DNA from: Streptomyces sp. NRRL F-5126
GTDB lineage: Bacteria; Actinomycetota; Actinomycetes; Streptomycetales; Streptomycetaceae
Direction of reading: 5' to 3'
Length of the DNA stretch: 64,000 bases
NCBI RefSeq assembly: GCF_000721265.1
Contig: NZ_JOFZ01000010.1
Location: 344,715-408,714, forward strand
A program made the position numbers and the translations under genes. This document shows positions 1 through 8,054 of the stretch, one piece after another; position 1 is the stretch's first letter; each line of letters opens with the position of its first letter. The notes beneath the pieces were generated by a model, which saw nothing but the letters and a program-made list of their open reading frames with translations, ran no database searches and had not been told where the DNA came from.

Positions 1-1
1 G

Positions 2-607
2 CGTACCACGCCGCGCGGCTGCGCCGTGCCGCTGCCGGCCGACACCGCGCTGTGGGAACGCGGCGTGGAACTGGGCGCCGAGCTTGCGCGGATACAGACG
101 CGCGGCACGCGCGGCGGCGAGCGGCCCAGGCTGCCCGGCGGGCGGCGCCCCTATGTGCGGGCAGCGCTTCCCGCACGCCCCGGTGGCCTGTCCTACACGC
201 CCGATGACGAGACGCTCCACGTGGGCGGCGCGGGCAGGATCTCGCCCGTCCCCGAGGGCGCGTGGGCGTACAGGGCGGGCGGCGTCCGGGTGCTGGAGCT
301 GTGGTTCGACCGGCGCACGGCACGCGGTGAACCGGGCACGCTGGACGCGATCGTGCCCGCGGCGTGGCCCCAGGCGTTCACGTCGGAGCTGCTCGAACTG
401 ATCACGGTCCTCGCGCTGCTCGCGGATCTCGCGCCCCGCCAGGAGGCGCTGCGCGCCGAACTCGGGGCCGACCGGGCGCGCACCACGATCGGCAGGGCCG
501 AGCTGCGGGCGGCGGGCGTGCTGCCGACGCCTGCCGCGGCGCAGCGCCCCGCGTCGGTGCTCGACCACCACGAAGAGGGCCCGGACGGGCAGTTCGCCCT
601 CATCTGA
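2..607 (+). CDS. Type ISP restriction/methyltransferase, C-terminal part (5' partial)
   Basis: The frame is open from the left edge, so only about the last 200 residues are present. The segment with YTPDDETLHVGG, then PEGAWAYRAGGVRVLELWF, then TSELLELITVLALL resembles the C-terminal target-recognition region of type ISP (single-polypeptide, translocating) restriction-modification enzymes, which in full length also carry a nuclease/helicase and an N6-adenine methylase. In Streptomyces many such genes are annotated as methyltransferases. The tail after residue 140 is lineage-specific. The catalytic part lies outside the window, so activity cannot be judged. The family call is from remembered conserved blocks. 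Confidence 0.7.
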   Translation, partial: RTTPRGCAVPLPADTALWERGVELGAELARIQTRGTRGGERPRLPGGRRPYVRAALPARPGGLSYTPDDETLHVGGAGRISPVPEGAWAYRAGGVRVLELWFDRRTARGEPGTLDAIVPAAWPQAFTSELLELITVLALLADLAPRQEALRAELGADRARTTIGRAELRAAGVLPTPAAAQRPASVLDHHEEGPDGQFALI

Positions 608-720
608 GCCAAGGCGTCCCGAGCCAGGGCCGTACGGCGCCGTGCGGGCCCGTACGCCGCCGGGTGGGTGGGGAGGCGGCGGACAAGGGTGACGCGGCGC
701 GGCTGACGGGCCGTCGGGAC

Positions 721-756
721 GACCGGCCGGGACCGGGCGGTGGGCCCGGGCCGGTC
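721..756. terminator. Hairpin between convergent genes
   Basis: An 8-bp stem (GACCGGCC at 721-728 and GGCCGGTC at 749-756) closes a GC-rich loop between the rightward type ISP gene and the leftward small protein. It overlaps the stop codon of the latter. There is no T-tract, as is common in Streptomyces, so the call rests on position and symmetry. Confidence 0.4.
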
Positions 757-1018
757 AGCGGCGGTTGCCGAACAGGGAGCGGCGCAGCCGCCTGAGGGGG
801 GCGAACAGCGAGACCATGGCGCCCTTGCGGGTACGCGTCCGCGTCTCGTCGCGCGAGGTGAGCTCGCGCATCAGCAACGTCGCCTCCGCCGACTCGCGCG
901 GAGGCACGGCAGGACCGCCGAGTACCGCGAGGTGCCGGTCGAGACGCGAGCTCGTCGCGCTCGTCCCGCACGTGATCGCAGGGACTCGCGCCCTGCTGTG
1001 CGCCGTTATCTGCTTCAT
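755..1018 (-). CDS. Small conserved actinobacterial protein (87 aa), function unknown
   Basis: An 87-residue basic protein with the central block RLDRHLAVLGGPAVPPRE followed by EATLLMRELTSRDE and an Arg-rich C terminus. I recall this block from Streptomyces hypothetical proteins but know no function. The ATG at 1018 is preferred over the longer frame because GGGGAGTGAG lies directly upstream. No signal peptide, membrane segment or known domain is visible. It is convergent with the type ISP gene, and the basic tail suggests possible nucleic-acid contact, which is only a guess. Confidence 0.55.
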   Translation of the reverse strand: MKQITAHSRARVPAITCGTSATSSRLDRHLAVLGGPAVPPRESAEATLLMRELTSRDETRTRTRKGAMVSLFAPLRRLRRSLFGNRR

Positions 1019-1323
1019 CTCACTCCCCACCCGTACGACTGGGCCCGGCCCCGGGCACATTAACCCTATCGCTACACCGTGACACCCGTGTATCCCGTCT
1101 CAGGCACCAAGCACACCCGTACGAGTTGGGTCGATGATCGTTCTGTACCGGCTATTTCAGGGCGAGTTGGACAGATCGGCCGCCAACTCGGGGCGGGATG
1201 TCCGGTTCATGGGATTACGCGCGAGATCGCGCCCTCAGAGGACCGCGGGGGCACGTTTCCGCCCGCGCGCCCGTCGGCGGCTGCGGCGGGCGGGCGGGCG
1301 GGCGGTCCGGAGACGCGCGGGCG
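1019..1323. other. Intergenic, no gene seen
   Basis: Contains the leader of the small leftward gene and a G-rich run (GGCGGGCGGGCGGGCGG near 1288-1304) just downstream of the lipase stop. I see no RNA gene, and the short open frames here lack ribosome-binding sites. Confidence 0.5.
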
Positions 1324-2151
1324 TCAGGACGCGGCGGAGGTGAGGACCGGCAGGTAGCCGCCGGACTGGCCGGCCGCCGTCGGGTGGTACGACTCGCTGA
1401 TGTGCAGGATGTTCACGCTGTGCAGCCATGAGGTGCCCGAGGAGCAGATCTCGTGGCCGGCGAACCTCTGGGTGACGTCGCCGAAGGTGAAGCCGTGGTC
1501 GGCGGCGCGCTTGGCCGTCACGGCGTTGAGGTGGTCGGCCGCGTCGTTGATGGCGGAGCGCTCGGTCTCGCTGAGGCCGACGATGCAGGAGCCGTTCAGC
1601 TCGTAGAAGCGCGGATAGCCGAGGACGACGACATGGGCGCCGGGCGCCTTGGCGCGGATGGCGTCGTAGAGGCTGTCGAGAGAGCCTGGAAGCGTCTTGT
1701 CGATATAGCTGTTGGCAGTGGCGAGGTCGCTGAGGCAGGTCGACTCGGACTTGAGCACGCACGCCGTCATGACGTCGGAGAATCCCGCGTCGTTGCCGCC
1801 GATGGTGATCGAGACGAGATCGGTCGCAGAGGACAGCGACGAGAGCTGGCTCGCCTTGACGTCACCCGTACGAGCACCGGAGCAGGCGGCGAAGGTGAAC
1901 GTGGCGGGCGCGTGCGCGGCCGCCCAGAGGGCGGGGTAGGCGCGCGGGGTGCGCTTGCAGTCGCCGCTCGCACTGTCGTAGTCGCCGGAGCCGAGGCCGG
2001 AGGAGTACGAGTCGCCGAGCGCCACGTAGTCGACGCCGGCGGCGGCGTGCGCGGCGGCCGCCCCGGTGAGGGCCAGGGTCACTCCGAGTGCGAGCGAGGT
2101 GGCGAGGGCCGCGAGTCTGGAACGCGTACGCCGTGTGGTGGGACGTTGCAT
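1324..2151 (-). CDS. Secreted SGNH/GDSL lipase-esterase
   Basis: 275 aa with a Tat/Sec-like signal (twin Arg cluster at 7-11, hydrophobic 14-33, AHAAA near 34-38). The GDSY motif places the nucleophile at Ser48. IGGNDAGF is the SGNH block III, and ESYHP near the C terminus supplies the catalytic His256. The usual Asp three residues before the His is a Glu (253). Related Streptomyces enzymes can use a backbone carbonyl instead. The cysteine pattern (CSG, CVLKSESTC, CIVG, CSSG) fits the disulfide-bonded extracellular Streptomyces lipase family (S. rimosus type). It hydrolyses fatty-acyl esters outside the cell. GGGAGG sits upstream of the ATG at 2151. Confidence 0.9.
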   Translation of the reverse strand: MQRPTTRRTRSRLAALATSLALGVTLALTGAAAAHAAAGVDYVALGDSYSSGLGSGDYDSASGDCKRTPRAYPALWAAAHAPATFTFAACSGARTGDVKASQLSSLSSATDLVSITIGGNDAGFSDVMTACVLKSESTCLSDLATANSYIDKTLPGSLDSLYDAIRAKAPGAHVVVLGYPRFYELNGSCIVGLSETERSAINDAADHLNAVTAKRAADHGFTFGDVTQRFAGHEICSSGTSWLHSVNILHISESYHPTAAGQSGGYLPVLTSAAS

Positions 2152-2788
2152 GAGACCTCCCGTAGCAGTTTTCTGCTGCCGCTCAGCGGTGTGCCGCCGT
2201 CAACGTTGGTACCAGCAGAGCCGCTTCACCGGTAGTGGACATGACAGGATTGTTACCGACGGGTACCGAAGACGTCGGCGCCGCGGATACCCGTACCGTA
2301 GATAGCGGACGCCCCTCCACTGCGCAGAAACGCTGGTGACTTCGATGCGCGTGGGGCGGAAGAAAACCTCTGGGACGAAATGGATGATCGAAGTCGACCG
2401 CCTCTTTGCGTAATCGACCGTCGAAGAACGGCCAATGTACGGAAAAGGCCAGCCACTCTCCGGGTCTTGCCATACAGTCCCTTTCGTCAATACCGTCGTA
2501 CATCCACCCGCATCGGTTCTTGATGTACACCGGCCCAAGGGGAGGGCTCAGAAGCCGGAAAAGGACCGGAGCGGGGCGCGGTAGGGGGGTGCCGTGCTCG
2601 GTTGTCCTCGGGCAGTCCTGTCCGCGGGCAGGGCCGAGTCATGGGCCGCGCGCGGGAGGTAACACCAGCTCAGCACGGTGCACGGAGCTCGCTTCCGCAT
2701 GCCCTGGCTGAGAACCCCCCTTTCGAACCGGTAACTCAGCCGGACCGCCCGGGGGTGGGCGGTCCGCCGGACGAGAGGGAAATGACTC
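2152..2788. other. Divergent intergenic region, no gene seen
   Basis: 637 bases between the leftward lipase and the rightward glycosyltransferase operon. Base composition is noticeably less GC-rich around 2210-2540 than in the flanks, as expected for promoters. The overlapping leftward frames (about 100-115 aa) have atypical third-position GC and no recognisable product. I see no RNA gene. Confidence 0.5.
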
Positions 2789-3673
2789 GTGAGCTCCATT
2801 CTGCGCCCGGCCGCCTCGGGCCTCGATCGGTTAACTTCTCCCCGCCGCGAGGCACGGGAGTATCTGCCGATCTCGTCCCATCTCGCCATAGCCCCGCCCG
2901 TCAGCGTGGTCATCCCGGCCATGAACGAGGCGGAGAACCTTCCGTACGTGTTCAAGACGCTGCCCGACTGGATTCACGAAGTCGTGCTCGTGGACGGCAA
3001 TTCCACTGACGGCACGGTCGACGTGGCGAGACGCCTGCGGCCGGACGTCAAGGTCGTTCAGCAGCGCGGCAGAGGCAAGGGGGACGCCCTGATCAGCGGC
3101 TTCGCCGCGTGTACCGGGGACATCATCGTGATGGTGGACGCGGACGGCTCGGCCGACGGCCAGGAGATCGTCAGCTATGTCTCGGCGCTCGTCTCCGGCG
3201 CGGACTTCGCCAAGGGCTCGCGCTTCGCCAACGGCGGCGGCACCGACGACATGACGTTCGTCCGCAAGCTCGGCAACCGCGTCCTGTGCGCCACGGTGAA
3301 CGCCAAGTTCGGGGCGAGGTACACCGACCTCTGCTACGGGTACAACGCGTTCTGGCGCCACTGCCTGGACGCCATCACGCTGGACTGCACGGGCTTCGAG
3401 GTCGAGACCCTGATGAACATACGGGTCGTCAAGGCAGGCCTCAGGGTGCAGGAGATACCGAGCCACGAGTACGACCGCATCCACGGGGTCAGCAACCTGA
3501 GCGCGGTCAGGGACGGGTTGAGGGTGCTCAAGGTGATACTCAAGGAGAAGGGCGTACCGCGCTCAGGGCGCCGCTGGACGGGCCGCCCCGGCGCGTTCGG
3601 CAGGGTGGCGCTCGGCGAGGCCTCCCCCGGCGAAGCACGGCTCGGCGAGGCTCCCGTCGGGGAGGCCCGGTGA
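2789..3673 (+). CDS. Family 2 glycosyltransferase, DPM1-like
   Basis: 294 aa. The GT-A fold starts at VSVVIPAMNEAENLP (38-52), with VDGNSTDGT (68-76) and the DxD-type metal/nucleotide site DADG (117-120). This layout resembles dolichyl-phosphate mannosyltransferase and bacterial polyprenyl-phosphate sugar transferases, but no membrane anchor is visible. The C terminus carries four GEA-containing pentads (LGEAS-PGEAR-LGEAP-VGEAR), probably unstructured. GTG start with GAGAGGGA upstream. Its stop overlaps the next gene start (GTGA), so it heads a three-gene coupled operon with another GT2 and a polysaccharide deacetylase, suggesting surface or extracellular glycan synthesis. Confidence 0.88.
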   Translation: MSSILRPAASGLDRLTSPRREAREYLPISSHLAIAPPVSVVIPAMNEAENLPYVFKTLPDWIHEVVLVDGNSTDGTVDVARRLRPDVKVVQQRGRGKGDALISGFAACTGDIIVMVDADGSADGQEIVSYVSALVSGADFAKGSRFANGGGTDDMTFVRKLGNRVLCATVNAKFGARYTDLCYGYNAFWRHCLDAITLDCTGFEVETLMNIRVVKAGLRVQEIPSHEYDRIHGVSNLSAVRDGLRVLKVILKEKGVPRSGRRWTGRPGAFGRVALGEASPGEARLGEAPVGEAR

Positions 3674-4680
3674 GCCGACGCTCCTGCTCGGTGGTGATCT
3701 GCGTCTACACCGAGGAGCGGTGGGCCGACATCCTCGCGGCGGTCGACTCGGTACGCGCACAGGACCCGGCACCGCTGGAGACCGTGCTCGTGGTCGACCA
3801 CAACGAGGCGCTGCGGGCGCGGCTGACCGCCGCGTTCGCGGCGGCCGGCGGGGTGCGGGTGCTCGCGAACGCGGGCCCCCGCGGCCTGTCCGCCGGGCGC
3901 AACACCGGTGTGGCGGCGGCACGCGGCGAGGTCATCGCCTTCCTCGATGACGACGCCGTGGCCCAGCCCGGCTGGCTGCGCCACTTCGACGAGGCGTTCG
4001 ACGACCCCCGGGTGCTCGCGGTCGGCGGCCGTACCCTGCCGGCCTGGGCGTCGGGGCGGCGCCCGGCCTGGTTCCCCGAGGAGTTCGACTGGGTCGTCGG
4101 CTGCACCTACCGCGGGCTGCCGGCGGGCCGGGTGCGGGTGCGCAACGTGCTCGGCGGCAACGCGTCGTTCCGGCGCTCGGCGTTCGACGCGGCCGGCGGG
4201 TTCGCGACGGGCATCGGGCGCGACGGGGACCGGCGGCCCCTCGGGTGCGAGGAGACCGAGCTGTGCATCCGCCTCGCGCGCGCGGTGCCGGGCGCGGTGG
4301 TGCTCATCGACGACAGGGCCGTCATCCACCACAAGGTGCCTCCCGCGAGGGAGCGGTTCGGCTACTTCCGCACGCGCGCGTACGCGGAAGGGCTGTCCAA
4401 GGCGCTCGTCGCACGGAGCGTCGGGGCGGGCAAGGGCCTGGAGTCGGAGCGCCGCTACGCGACGCGCGTCCTGCCGGCCGGGATCGTACGGGGCCTGCGC
4501 GACGCGACGCTCCTGCGGCCCGGCGGCGCCGCCAGGGCGGCGGCGATCGTCGTGGGCGTGCTGACGACGGCGGGCGGCTACGCGGTGGGCCGGGCACGCA
4601 CGCGCGGCGGCGCCGTCGCGTTCTCGTCGGGCCCGATCGCGCCCTTGGCGCCCGCGCCCGACGGGGCGGAGGCGGCATGA
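3670..4680 (+). CDS. Family 2 glycosyltransferase
   Basis: 336 aa. GT2 features in order: VVICVYTEERW (8-18) at the nucleotide-binding strand, RGLSAGRNTGV (71-81), the acidic triad LDDD (92-95), NVLGGNASFRR as acceptor loop, and GCEETELCIRL, the ED-type catalytic region. The C terminus has weakly hydrophobic Ala/Val stretches that may contact the membrane. GTG start at 3670 shares bases with the upstream stop (GTGA), and its own stop overlaps the deacetylase start (ATGA), so all three are translationally coupled. The sugar and acceptor cannot be inferred. It probably acts on the same glycan as its neighbours. Confidence 0.88.
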   Translation: MSRRSCSVVICVYTEERWADILAAVDSVRAQDPAPLETVLVVDHNEALRARLTAAFAAAGGVRVLANAGPRGLSAGRNTGVAAARGEVIAFLDDDAVAQPGWLRHFDEAFDDPRVLAVGGRTLPAWASGRRPAWFPEEFDWVVGCTYRGLPAGRVRVRNVLGGNASFRRSAFDAAGGFATGIGRDGDRRPLGCEETELCIRLARAVPGAVVLIDDRAVIHHKVPPARERFGYFRTRAYAEGLSKALVARSVGAGKGLESERRYATRVLPAGIVRGLRDATLLRPGGAARAAAIVVGVLTTAGGYAVGRARTRGGAVAFSSGPIAPLAPAPDGAEAA

Positions 4681-5504
4681 GGACCACGACGGCGGGCACG
4701 GGCCCCGTCCCGATCCTGATGTACCACGCGATCGCGCGGACGCCGTCACCCGCGACCCGCGCGCTGTCGGTCGCGCCTGAGGCGTTCGCCGCGCAGATGG
4801 CGCTGCTCAGGGAGCGCGGCCGCACGCCGCTGACGACGGCGGCGCTCGGCGAGGCGTGGCGCCGCGGCGGCGCGCTGCCGCCGCGCCCCGTGCTGATCAC
4901 CTTCGACGACGGGTACGAGGGCGTGCACCGGCACGCCCTGCCGGTCCTCGCCGCGCACGGCTTCACCGCGACGGTGTTCGTGTCGACGGGATGGCTGCGC
5001 GACGGGCGGGGGGCGGGCAGCGGCGCGCCCGGCACCATGCTCGACTGGGACCAGGTGCGCGAACTGGCCTCGGCGGGCCTGGAGATCGGCGGCCACAGCC
5101 ACACGCACCCGCAACTCGACCAGCTCGGCGAGCGGCGGCTGCGCACGGAGATCGAGCGGTGCCGCACGATCACGGCGGAGGAGACGGGCACGCCGCCCGT
5201 GTCGTTCGCGTACCCCTTCGGCTACTCGGACCGCCGGGTGCGGCGAGCGGTGCGGGAGGCGGGTTTCGCCCAGTCACTCGCGGTGCGCAACGCGCAGGCC
5301 GTCCGCGAGCAGGGCCCTTACGCCCTGGCCCGGCTGACGGTACGCCGCAGGACGGGCATCGAGGAGTTCGGCCGGCTGATCGACGGGGTGGGCGTCGCCC
5401 GGGCGTTCGCCGTGGACCGCGCGCTGACGAAGGGATACGCGGCGGTGCGCAGAGCGCGAGCGGCGACACGCACGCTCACCGCGGCGGGCGCGGCCCGCCA
5501 CTGA
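4677..5504 (+). CDS. Polysaccharide deacetylase (NodB/CE4)
   Basis: 275 aa. NodB homology domain: PILMYHAI (12-19), the catalytic TFDDGY (75-80), the metal-binding HSHTH (140-144) and FAYPFG further on. These belong to zinc-dependent N-deacetylases acting on GlcNAc polymers (peptidoglycan, chitin-like or PNAG-like glycans). No signal peptide is visible: the protein starts directly with the domain, so either the substrate is intracellular or the export signal is missed. ATG at 4677 overlaps the GT2 stop. Last gene of the coupled glycan operon. The basic Ala/Arg-rich tail after 245 is not part of the catalytic domain. Confidence 0.88.
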   Translation: MRTTTAGTGPVPILMYHAIARTPSPATRALSVAPEAFAAQMALLRERGRTPLTTAALGEAWRRGGALPPRPVLITFDDGYEGVHRHALPVLAAHGFTATVFVSTGWLRDGRGAGSGAPGTMLDWDQVRELASAGLEIGGHSHTHPQLDQLGERRLRTEIERCRTITAEETGTPPVSFAYPFGYSDRRVRRAVREAGFAQSLAVRNAQAVREQGPYALARLTVRRRTGIEEFGRLIDGVGVARAFAVDRALTKGYAAVRRARAATRTLTAAGAARH

Positions 5505-6120
5505 CGCGCGCCCGGCGCGCACCGGGCGGGCAACCGGCCGAAACGGCCCCGGGGCCCGCCCGACGTCGGGCGCCGACGGCTCCGGGCCCGGGGCCCGGAA
5601 CCCGGGTCCTGCCGGCCTCACGGCGCCGGAGGCGGGACCGTCCGGAGGAGTACTGCCCGGAGCGCATCGGCTGCCCGCGCCTGGGCGCGAGTCGGCTCCC
5701 GCCGCCCGGCCGGGCCCGCGCGGGGGCCGGCCGCCGCGGCGCCCACACGGCACAGACGCCCGCCGGTCCCGGACAGCCGCAGGGCCCGAAACCCGGAGAC
5801 CGGTGGCCCGCTGGTCGCCCCGTCATGCGCTGGCGACCGGATCATCCCGGCACCCGCAGAGGTCAGGAGGAGGCCACGCCGAGCAGCCTGCCCGGCCGAC
5901 GCAGCGGGCAGAAGCCAGGGCGCCCGGGCACGTCGGCTGCCCGCGGGGCCGCGAGTCGGTCACCGCCGCCGGACGGGCAGCCGGCCACTGGGGCCGGGTC
6001 GCCCGCGCGGCCCCGGCAGCGCGCGGCCCCGGGCTGCCAGGGTCCGGGACAGTCAGGCGGTCCGGGACCCGACCCGATTGCCAGGAGCCCGTTGGCGTGC
6101 CCGGTCGGGCGCGACCCAGG
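5505..6120. other. Long GC-rich intergenic region
   Basis: About 616 bases without a credible gene between the deacetylase stop and the GntR terminator. It has CCGGG/GGGCCC-type self-complementary runs near 5580-5610 and a short direct repeat (GTCCGGGA at about 6047 and 6060). Open frames on both strands have no ribosome-binding site or known motif. No RNA gene recognised. Confidence 0.45.
5523..5562 (+). terminator. Hairpin after the glycan operon
   Basis: Arms CGGGCGGGC (5523-5531) and GCCCGCCCG (5554-5562) enclose a second small hairpin GGCCG-aaa-CGGCC (5536-5548). It lies 18 bases after the deacetylase stop. No T-run. Confidence 0.55.
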
Positions 6121-6151
6121 GCGTAGCGCCCCCGCCCCGGGGGCGCTACGC
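6121..6151 (-). terminator. Terminator hairpin of the gntR gene
   Basis: A perfect 14-bp inverted repeat (6121-6134 and 6138-6151, GCGTAGCGCCCCCG type) has a 3-base loop. It overlaps the last codons and stop of the leftward GntR gene. Confidence 0.75.
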
Positions 6152-6517
6152 GTATGCCGCGCGCAGGGCCGCGTCGAGCGCGTCCCGTGCCTCGCTCGGG
6201 GTCAGGCCGAGGCGCCGTGCCCGGAGGGCGAAGGCGCGGGCCGCCTCCGCCACCTCGCGCGCCGCCGCGTCCCCCGCCGCCGCGACGAACGTGCCGTTGC
6301 GGCCGCGCGTCTCGATCACGCCGTCCGTCTCCAGCGCCCGGTAGGCCTTCGCCACCGTGTTGGCCGCGAGGCCGAGGTCGGCGGCGAGGCCGCGCACGGT
6401 GGGCAGCTTGTAGCCCACGGGCAGCTCGCCCTCGCGCACCCGCTCCGCGACCTGGGTCCTCAGCTGTTCGTAGGGGGCGTCCGCGCCCTCGGGGTCGATC
6501 ACGATCCGCAACGTCAC
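6146..6517 (-). CDS. GntR-family regulator, YtrA-like (short)
   Basis: 123 aa. An N-terminal winged helix-turn-helix (about 14-78) contains YEQLRTQVAERVREGEL, KLPTVRGLAADLGLAANTVAKAYRALE and the wing RGRNGTFV. It is followed by a short helical tail, the architecture of the YtrA subgroup, which usually controls a neighbouring ABC transporter or divergent gene. No transporter is present. The divergent acetyltransferase 80 bases away is the likely target along with its own gene. ATG/GTG region has no strong Shine-Dalgarno. Confidence 0.85.
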   Translation of the reverse strand: MTLRIVIDPEGADAPYEQLRTQVAERVREGELPVGYKLPTVRGLAADLGLAANTVAKAYRALETDGVIETRGRNGTFVAAAGDAAAREVAEAARAFALRARRLGLTPSEARDALDAALRAAYA

Positions 6518-6597
6518 ACCGCCGATTGTCCTCCTCTTCCCACCCCCGGGAAAAATGGCGCGCGCCGGGGCCGCCGCGCCGCGTACGGTCTTCGGCC

Positions 6598-7527
6598 ATG
6601 GCCCTGATCGTCCGTGACTTCCGCCCCGACGACCCGGGGGACGCCGCGGCCGTCGTCCGGGTCAGGCTCGCGGCCCTGCCGCACCTGGTGCTCACCGAGG
6701 AGTACGTCAGGTACCGGGCCGCGACGGCCCACCCGGGCGAGCGCTTCCGCCTCCTCGTCGCCGAGGAGGACAGCCGGGTCATCGGTGTCTGCGGGACCCT
6801 GCTGCACTACGACAGCCCCGTGCCCGGCCAGGGTTCGGCCAACCCCCAGGTGCACCCGGACCACCGCGGCCGGGGCGCGGGCGCGCTGCTGCTGCGCGCG
6901 GCGGAGGACCACCTCGCCGCCGCCGGGGCGAGCGCGGTCTTCTCCTGGGTGCTGGACGAGCCCGCGCACCGCGCGTTCGCCGCACACCACGGCTACCGCC
7001 CGGGCAGGGCAGCCCACTTGCAGCACCTCGACCTGACGGCCGCGCGGCTGCCCGAGCCCGGCGTGCTGCCCGCCGGGGTGCGGCTGCGCACGTTCGCCGG
7101 GTACGCCGGCGACCCGCGCCCGCTCTTCGCGGCGGACGCGGAGGTTACGGCCGACGAACCGGGCGACGTGGCGGCCGAGTTGGCGGACTTCGACGACTGG
7201 CTGCGCCACACCTGGCACGACCCGCGCCTCGACCGGGACCTGACGTCCGTGGTCGAGGTCGACGGGCAGGTCGCCGCGTTCTCCCTCGCGCACACCGACG
7301 GAGGCAGCCGCTACTGGTCCGGCATGACGGGCACCCGGCGGGCGTACCGCGGCCGCGGCCTCGCCCGGCTGGCGAAGACGGACTCGCTGCGCAGGGCGCG
7401 CGCCGCGGGCTTCACCGACGCGCACACCGGCAACGACGCGGAGAACGCCCCGATGCTGGCGGTCAACCGCCGCCTCGGCTACCGCGTCTCGGCCACGGAG
7501 CTGCGCCACGTCAAGGCGCTCGCCTGA
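6598..7527 (+). CDS. Tandem-domain GNAT N-acetyltransferase
   Basis: 309 aa with two GNAT modules. The first (1-150) has the acetyl-CoA pyrophosphate loop VHPDHRGRGAGALLL. The second (about 160-309) has TRRAYRGRGLARLAK and the C-terminal NRRLGYRV. Such duplicated GNATs include mycothiol synthase and various small-molecule acetylators. Mycothiol synthase is a distant possibility, but diagnostic residues are not evident. The ATG at 6598 is 80 bases from the divergent gntR start, so the two promoters face or overlap each other. Ends only 15 bases from the convergent Nudix stop. Confidence 0.85.
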   Translation: MALIVRDFRPDDPGDAAAVVRVRLAALPHLVLTEEYVRYRAATAHPGERFRLLVAEEDSRVIGVCGTLLHYDSPVPGQGSANPQVHPDHRGRGAGALLLRAAEDHLAAAGASAVFSWVLDEPAHRAFAAHHGYRPGRAAHLQHLDLTAARLPEPGVLPAGVRLRTFAGYAGDPRPLFAADAEVTADEPGDVAAELADFDDWLRHTWHDPRLDRDLTSVVEVDGQVAAFSLAHTDGGSRYWSGMTGTRRAYRGRGLARLAKTDSLRRARAAGFTDAHTGNDAENAPMLAVNRRLGYRVSATELRHVKALA

Positions 7528-7542
7528 CGCTCTCCCCGTACA

Positions 7543-8046
7543 TCACCCCCGCCCCGGCAGCCGGCTGACCGGCAGCGCGACCGCCCGCGAGGGGCCGTCC
7601 GGCGCGTAGGCGATCGTGTCGCCGTCCTCGTGCCAGTGCAGCACGAACCGCTCACCCGCCCGGTAGGCCGCGAGGCCGGCGGCGCAGTACGCCACCATGT
7701 CGCCGGGCAGATCGGCGAGCGGATGCCAGGACAGGCCCGCGCACTTGTCCGGCTCCCTGTTGCTCGGCTCGGTGTCGGGCGCGATCCCCGCGCCGTACTC
7801 CGCCTCGAAGAACCAGCCGGTGCGCGGGGCGCCGCCGGGGCCGCGGTGCTGCATGACGAGCGCGGCCCTGACGTCCTCCGGGGCGAGGCGCACCCCGATC
7901 TCCTCCCAGGTCTCGCGCAACACGGCGGCGCGCACGTCCTCGCCGTCCTCCACGTGGCCGGACGGCGCGTGCAGCAGCCCGTCCGCGTACCCGGTGCCCG
8001 AGCGGCGCGCGAGCAGGACCTCGCCGCCCCTGCGCAGACGAAGCAT
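7543..8046 (-). CDS. Nudix hydrolase, probably 5'-truncated
   Basis: 167 aa. The Nudix box is intact: G30, E36, R44, E45, E48, E49, G51 in GHVEDGEDVRAAVLRETWEEIG. It would hydrolyse a nucleoside diphosphate-linked substrate with Mg2+. The first codons read MLRLRRGGEVLLARR, lacking the few residues that normally precede this strand in relatives. Four codons upstream there is an in-frame stop, and the rightward Tn3 remnant begins at 8055. No ribosome-binding site precedes the ATG. I infer that the insertion removed the native start and promoter. The product may be unexpressed or expressed from an unusual start. Confidence 0.75.
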   Translation of the reverse strand: MLRLRRGGEVLLARRSGTGYADGLLHAPSGHVEDGEDVRAAVLRETWEEIGVRLAPEDVRAALVMQHRGPGGAPRTGWFFEAEYGAGIAPDTEPSNREPDKCAGLSWHPLADLPGDMVAYCAAGLAAYRAGERFVLHWHEDGDTIAYAPDGPSRAVALPVSRLPGRG

Positions 8047-8054
8047 GGCGGACC

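Noticed and set aside
2789..5504. Secondary-metabolite glycosylation cluster
   Set aside because: No sugar nucleotide biosynthesis, PKS or NRPS genes nearby; a surface glycan role is simpler.
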